Shown piece after piece: positions 61,010 to 64,000 of a stretch of 64,000 nucleotides of DNA. The translations under genes and the position numbers were made by a program. Position 1 is the first letter of the stretch. Every line of letters begins with the position of its first letter. Below the pieces are notes generated by a model, which saw nothing but the letters and a program-made list of their open reading frames with translations, was not told where the DNA came from and made no database searches. The stretch comes from Aldehydirespirator sp965203575 (GTDB taxonomy: Bacteria > Actinomycetota > Acidimicrobiia > Acidimicrobiales > Aldehydirespiratoraceae): contig OZ241894.1 in assembly GCA_965203575.1 (NCBI GenBank), positions 1,922,001 through 1,986,000 on the forward strand. The letters are read 5' to 3'.

Positions 61010-62281
61010 TCAGGCGGCGGTGGCCTCGTCGGCGGGCGCCCTGTTCACAGCTTCAGGTTCCTCGGCGCCTTCCCCGCCAGCCTCGCCTTCCCCGGCACCG
61101 GTACGGGGCTCCAGGTCGGGCAGGCAGCGCCGCAGGTTTCGGATGCCCTGGTTGATGCGCTGGCGGTTCTCGATCAGCGCGAACCGCACGTGTCCCTCGC
61201 CGCCGGGTCCGAACCCCACGCCGGGCGACACCGCCACATGGGCCTCGCGCACCAGCTTCGACGCGAACTCGATCGAGTCCAGGTGCCGGTACGGCTCGGG
61301 GATCCTGGCCCACACGAACATGGTCCCCCTGGGCGGCTCCACCTCCCAGCCGATGCGGTTGAGGCCCTCGCACAGGGCGTCGCGGCGCCGCTCGTACACC
61401 GCGCACGCCTCCAGCGGGTAGTCGGGCTGCTCCTTCAGGGTGACCGCGGCCGCGATCTGGATCGGCTGGAACGACCCGTAGTCGAGGTAGCTCTTGAGCT
61501 TGGCCAGCGCGGCCACCACCTCGGCGTTGCCCAGCATGAACGCCATCCGCCAGCCCGCCATCGAGAACGACTTGGTGCACGAGTAGAACTCGACCGCGCA
61601 GTCGGCGGCCCCGTCCACCTGCAGGATCGACGGCGGCTTGTACCCGTCGAAGCCGAGGTCGGCGTAGGCGTTGTCGTGCACGACCAGCATGTCGTGCTCC
61701 CGCGCCCAGTCGACCACCTTCCGCATGAAGTCTAGGTCGACGCAGGTGGTGGTGGGGTTGTGCGGGAACGAGATGACCGCCACCCGGGGCTTGGGCCTGC
61801 TGTAGCGCCAGCTGAGCTGCATCCGGTGGACGAACTCGTCGCCGTCGGCGAGGGGCACCTCCCGGATCTGGGCGCCGGCGAACAGCGGCCCGTAGATGTG
61901 GATGGGGTAGCTGGGGGTGGGCACCAGGCAGGTGTCGCCGGGCTGGAGCATCACCCACATGAGGTGGCTGAACCCCTCCTTGGCCCCGATGGTGTTGATG
62001 ACCTGGGTGTCGGGGTCGAGGTCCACCCCGAAGCGGCTCTGGTAGAGGGCGGCGACGTTGCGGCGCAGGGCGGGCAGGCCCCGGCTGGACGAGTAGCGAT
62101 GGTTGCGGGGGTTGCGGGCCGCCTCGCACAGCTTGTCCACCGCGACCGGTGGCGACGGCAGGTCGGGGTTGCCGAACCCGAGGTCGATGATGTCGGCGCC
62201 CTCGTGTCGGAGCTGGATCTTCAGGTCGTTGATGATCGTGAAGACGTAGGGCGGGAGGCCGTTGATCCGGCGGAAGTCCAT
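61010..62281 (-). CDS. Class I/II aminotransferase (alanine transaminase AlaC-like)
   Basis: 423 residues from ATG 62281 (MDFRRINGLPPYVF, the typical AlaC start). IDLGFGNPDLPSPP, VISFPHNPTTTC, VVHDNAYADLGFDGY, and the PLP Lys in YSCTKSFSMAGWRMAFMLGN. Transfers amino groups, probably alanine/glutamate. The C-terminal tail is rich in Glu, Gly and Ala. An upstream ATG (62323) falls inside a palindrome and is less likely. Confidence 0.88.
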   Translation of the reverse strand: MDFRRINGLPPYVFTIINDLKIQLRHEGADIIDLGFGNPDLPSPPVAVDKLCEAARNPRNHRYSSSRGLPALRRNVAALYQSRFGVDLDPDTQVINTIGAKEGFSHLMWVMLQPGDTCLVPTPSYPIHIYGPLFAGAQIREVPLADGDEFVHRMQLSWRYSRPKPRVAVISFPHNPTTTCVDLDFMRKVVDWAREHDMLVVHDNAYADLGFDGYKPPSILQVDGAADCAVEFYSCTKSFSMAGWRMAFMLGNAEVVAALAKLKSYLDYGSFQPIQIAAAVTLKEQPDYPLEACAVYERRRDALCEGLNRIGWEVEPPRGTMFVWARIPEPYRHLDSIEFASKLVREAHVAVSPGVGFGPGGEGHVRFALIENRQRINQGIRNLRRCLPDLEPRTGAGEGEAGGEGAEEPEAVNRAPADEATAA

Positions 62282-62316
62282 CGGACCGAAGGTAACAGGC
62301 CGGCCGACCCGAACAA

Positions 62317-62330
62317 GTGACATTTGTCAC
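62317..62330. promoter_or_regulatory. CRP/FNR-like palindrome
   Basis: GTGACATTTGTCAC has perfect GTGACA/TGTCAC half-sites around two bases and matches the GTG-N8-CAC spacing of actinobacterial CRP-type sites. It lies between the divergent aminotransferase and dcd genes. Confidence 0.55.
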
Positions 62331-62440
62331 GCTCCGGGCGCTGCGGGGGCACGGGTTGACCTACGCTCCCGGCGGCGGGTGGACGGGTTGACTCACGCTC
62401 CAGGCGCTGCGGGTGGACGGGTTGACCTACGCTCCAGGCA
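62329..62440 (+). repeat. Degenerate 32-34-base tandem repeat before dcd
   Basis: Copies of ACGCTCC beginning at 62329, 62363, 62395 and 62429, each with a following GGTTGAC (CGGGTTGACCTACGCTCC). The TTGAC segments could act as multiple -35-like sequences for dcd. Confidence 0.6.
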
Positions 62441-62483
62441 TGGACGGCGCACGGGCTGTGCTCGCACGGGATAGAACCGCACC

Positions 62484-63047
62484 GTGATCCTGTCGGACCG
62501 CTCGATCCGCGAGGCGCTGGCCGCGGGCCGCATCGTGATCGACCCGCTGGACGACGACGCGGTGCAGCCGTCGTCGGTGGACCTGCGCCTGGGGCCCAGC
62601 TTCAGGGTGTTCCGCAACCACACGCTGGGCCACATCGACGTGAAGCGGGACCTGTCGGAGCTGACCACCCTGGTGAAGTCGGGCGCCGACGACCCGTTCA
62701 TCCTGCATCCGGGCGAGTTCGTGCTGGGCGCCACCCTGGAGCGGGTGGCGCTGCCCGACGACCTGGTGGCCCGCCTGGAGGGCAAGTCGTCGCTGGGGCG
62801 GCTGGGGCTGCTGATCCACTCGACGGCCGGCTTCGTGGACCCCGGCTTCGACGGCCAGCTCACCCTGGAGCTGTCGAATGTGGCCAACCTGCCGATCACG
62901 CTGTATCCGGGGATGCGGATCGGCCAGATCAGCTTCCAGCGGATGACCACCCCGGCCGACACCCCGTACGGCTCCAGCGAGCTGGGCTCGAAGTATCACG
63001 GCCAGCGGGGCCCGGTGCCGTCCCGCTACTGGGAGAACTTCAAGTAG
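62484..63047 (+). CDS. dcd: dCTP deaminase
   Basis: 187 residues, GTG start. MILSDRSIREALAAGRIVID, QPSSVDLRLGPSFRVFRNHT, LEGKSSLGRLGLLIHSTAGF with the catalytic Glu (VDPGFDGQLTLELSN), and SSELGSKYHGQRGPVPSRYW. Converts dCTP toward dUTP or, as in Mycobacterium, to dUMP. It overlaps the P450 gene by eight bases at the 3' end. Confidence 0.93.
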   Translation: MILSDRSIREALAAGRIVIDPLDDDAVQPSSVDLRLGPSFRVFRNHTLGHIDVKRDLSELTTLVKSGADDPFILHPGEFVLGATLERVALPDDLVARLEGKSSLGRLGLLIHSTAGFVDPGFDGQLTLELSNVANLPITLYPGMRIGQISFQRMTTPADTPYGSSELGSKYHGQRGPVPSRYWENFK

Positions 63048-64000
63048 CGCGGGTTACCACCGGCAGGCTCTCCCAGCCTCGCACGGTGGATGTGCGGGCC
63101 TGCACCGCGTTGTCCCAGTCGACGTCCCAGTCGGGCCAGCGCTCGAGCACCTCCTCGAGGGCGATGCGGCCCTCGATCCGGGCCAGCGCCGCGCCCAGGC
63201 AGAAGTGGATGCCGTAGCCGAAGGCGAGGTGGAAGTCGATGGCGCGGTGGATGTCGAAGGTGTCGCCGTGGGAGAACTTGCGGTCGTCGCGGTTGGCCGC
63301 TCCGTTGAGCAGCAGCATGACGCTGCCGGCGGGGACGGTGTGGGAGTGGTGCTCGACGTCGGCGGTCACCCAGCGGGCCTGGACGGGGGAGGGCGTCTCG
63401 TAGCGGAGGATCTCCTCGATGGCCTGGCGTATGAGCGAGCGGTCCTCGACCAGCGCGCGCCGCTGGTCGGGGTGCTCGGCCAGCAGCTTGCCGGTCCACC
63501 CGATGAGGCGGGTGGTGGTCTCGTTGCCGGCGCCGTTGAGCAGGGTGACGAAGTTCAGGACCTCGCCGCGGCTGAGCCGGCGCGGCGTGCCGGTCTCGTC
63601 CTCGAACTCGGCGTGGAGCAGTTCCGACATCAGGTCGTCGGACGGGTGGTCGGTCCGCCAGTCGATGTACTCGCGCAGCAGGTCGGCCGCGCCCTCGTCG
63701 CCGGCGGCCTCGAAGCTGAAGTCGGGCATGGTGCCGTCTTCGAGCTTGATGCTGTCGTCGACCCTGTCGCGCAGCGTGTTCTGGTCCTGTTCGGGGATGC
63801 CGAGCAGCATGCCGATGGCCCGCATGGGCATCTGGGCGCCGAGGTCGGCGATGAAGTCGAAGCGGCCGGCGCCCACGTGCGGGTCGAGGCTGCGGGCGCA
63901 GAACTCCCGCAGCTTGGACTCCAGGGCGTTCATCCTCTTGGGGGTGAACACCCTCGATACGAGGCCGCGGTGGTAGTCGTGCAGGGGCGGGTCCTCGAAG
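63040..64000 (-). CDS. Cytochrome P450, C-terminal part (runs off window)
   Basis: About 320 residues are present; the N terminus lies outside. I-helix GAGNETTTRLIG, E-x2-R in AIEEILRYETPSPVQ, and the heme loop FGYGIHFCLGAALARIEGRI with the axial Cys. The upstream DPPLHDYHRGLVSRVFTPKR is the C-helix region. It is a bacterial monooxygenase whose substrate is unknown. Confidence 0.92.
   Translation of the reverse strand, partial: FEDPPLHDYHRGLVSRVFTPKRMNALESKLREFCARSLDPHVGAGRFDFIADLGAQMPMRAIGMLLGIPEQDQNTLRDRVDDSIKLEDGTMPDFSFEAAGDEGAADLLREYIDWRTDHPSDDLMSELLHAEFEDETGTPRRLSRGEVLNFVTLLNGAGNETTTRLIGWTGKLLAEHPDQRRALVEDRSLIRQAIEEILRYETPSPVQARWVTADVEHHSHTVPAGSVMLLLNGAANRDDRKFSHGDTFDIHRAIDFHLAFGYGIHFCLGAALARIEGRIALEEVLERWPDWDVDWDNAVQARTSTVRGWESLPVVTRAT

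Overview
The window is high-GC DNA (about 70%) with dense, short-spaced genes, frequent GTG starts and many 4-base start/stop overlaps. Four LLM-class F420-type flavoenzymes, an F420-hydrogenase-beta-like protein, leaderless-looking promoters and Actinobacteria-type enzymes point to an actinobacterium. The load of amidohydrolases and small-molecule catabolic genes would fit an uncultured Acidimicrobiia-like lineage, but the taxon is inference. No rRNA, replication gene or phage module is visible.

Layout. 1-8.0 kb: a minus-strand catabolic block (MFS exporter, LLM oxidoreductase; ornithine-cyclodeaminase family, isopropylmalate-dehydrogenase family, DUF6282 hydrolase, acyl-CoA ligase, acyl-CoA dehydrogenase). 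8.0-9.2 kb: an ECF-like sigma factor and a small acidic protein. 9.2-15.3 kb: a minus-strand operon of amidohydrolase, two cupins, a CDC48-like tandem AAA ATPase and a gamma-glutamyltransferase, divergent from a FAD oxidoreductase. 16.7-21.5 kb: F420-hydrogenase-beta-like protein with an Asp/Glu-racemase-family protein, then a lipoprotein of four PPC repeats interrupted by a TAA codon. 21.6-27.1 kb: a heme-oxygenase-like di-iron protein with a ferredoxin and a Rieske ferredoxin, divergent from an alpha/beta hydrolase, a dihydroorotase-like enzyme and an LLM enzyme. 27.2-32.1 kb: a coiled-coil membrane protein and a CoxG/M/S/L-type molybdenum hydroxylase. 33.4-47.2 kb: a plus-strand import and nucleoside-catabolism island with a Rieske oxygenase, a NitT/TauT-type ABC transporter, a giant lipoprotein fusing two different substrate-binding proteins, a nucleoside-type ABC transporter, an LLM enzyme, two deaminases and a nucleoside phosphorylase. 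47.2-52.6 kb: lower-GC accessory DNA with a fic gene interrupted by an IS1634-like element, a purine nucleoside phosphorylase and a PIN-like/DUF433 pair. 52.6-57.0 kb: SDR, DUF985 cupin, MTA/SAH-type deaminase and mtnA. 57.2-64 kb: two toxin-antitoxin-like pairs, an LLM enzyme, tRNA-Gly(CCC), yaaA, an aminotransferase, dcd and a P450.

Three observations stand out. (1) At many same-strand gene junctions the end of the upstream gene and the start of the downstream gene are linked by chains of tiny ORFs. Each starts on the stop of the one before (ATGA/GTGA overlaps). At six junctions the mini-ORFs are tandem copies of the start of the real downstream gene. (2) The 751-residue lipoprotein at 36.2-38.5 kb carries an NMT1/THI5-like domain and a BMP/PnrA-like domain and sits between the two ABC transporters that such domains normally serve. 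(3) A complete heme-oxygenase-like di-iron ligand set is encoded next to two iron-sulfur electron carriers, one with a Cys-to-Asp ligand change.

Functionally, the 33-57 kb region reads as uptake and breakdown of nucleosides or methylthioadenosine-like compounds: importers, three SsnA/MtaD-like deaminases, two phosphorylases and MtnA. The left third reads as breakdown of amino-acid-like or dicarboxylic substrates. Substrates are inferred from families and not shown by the sequence.
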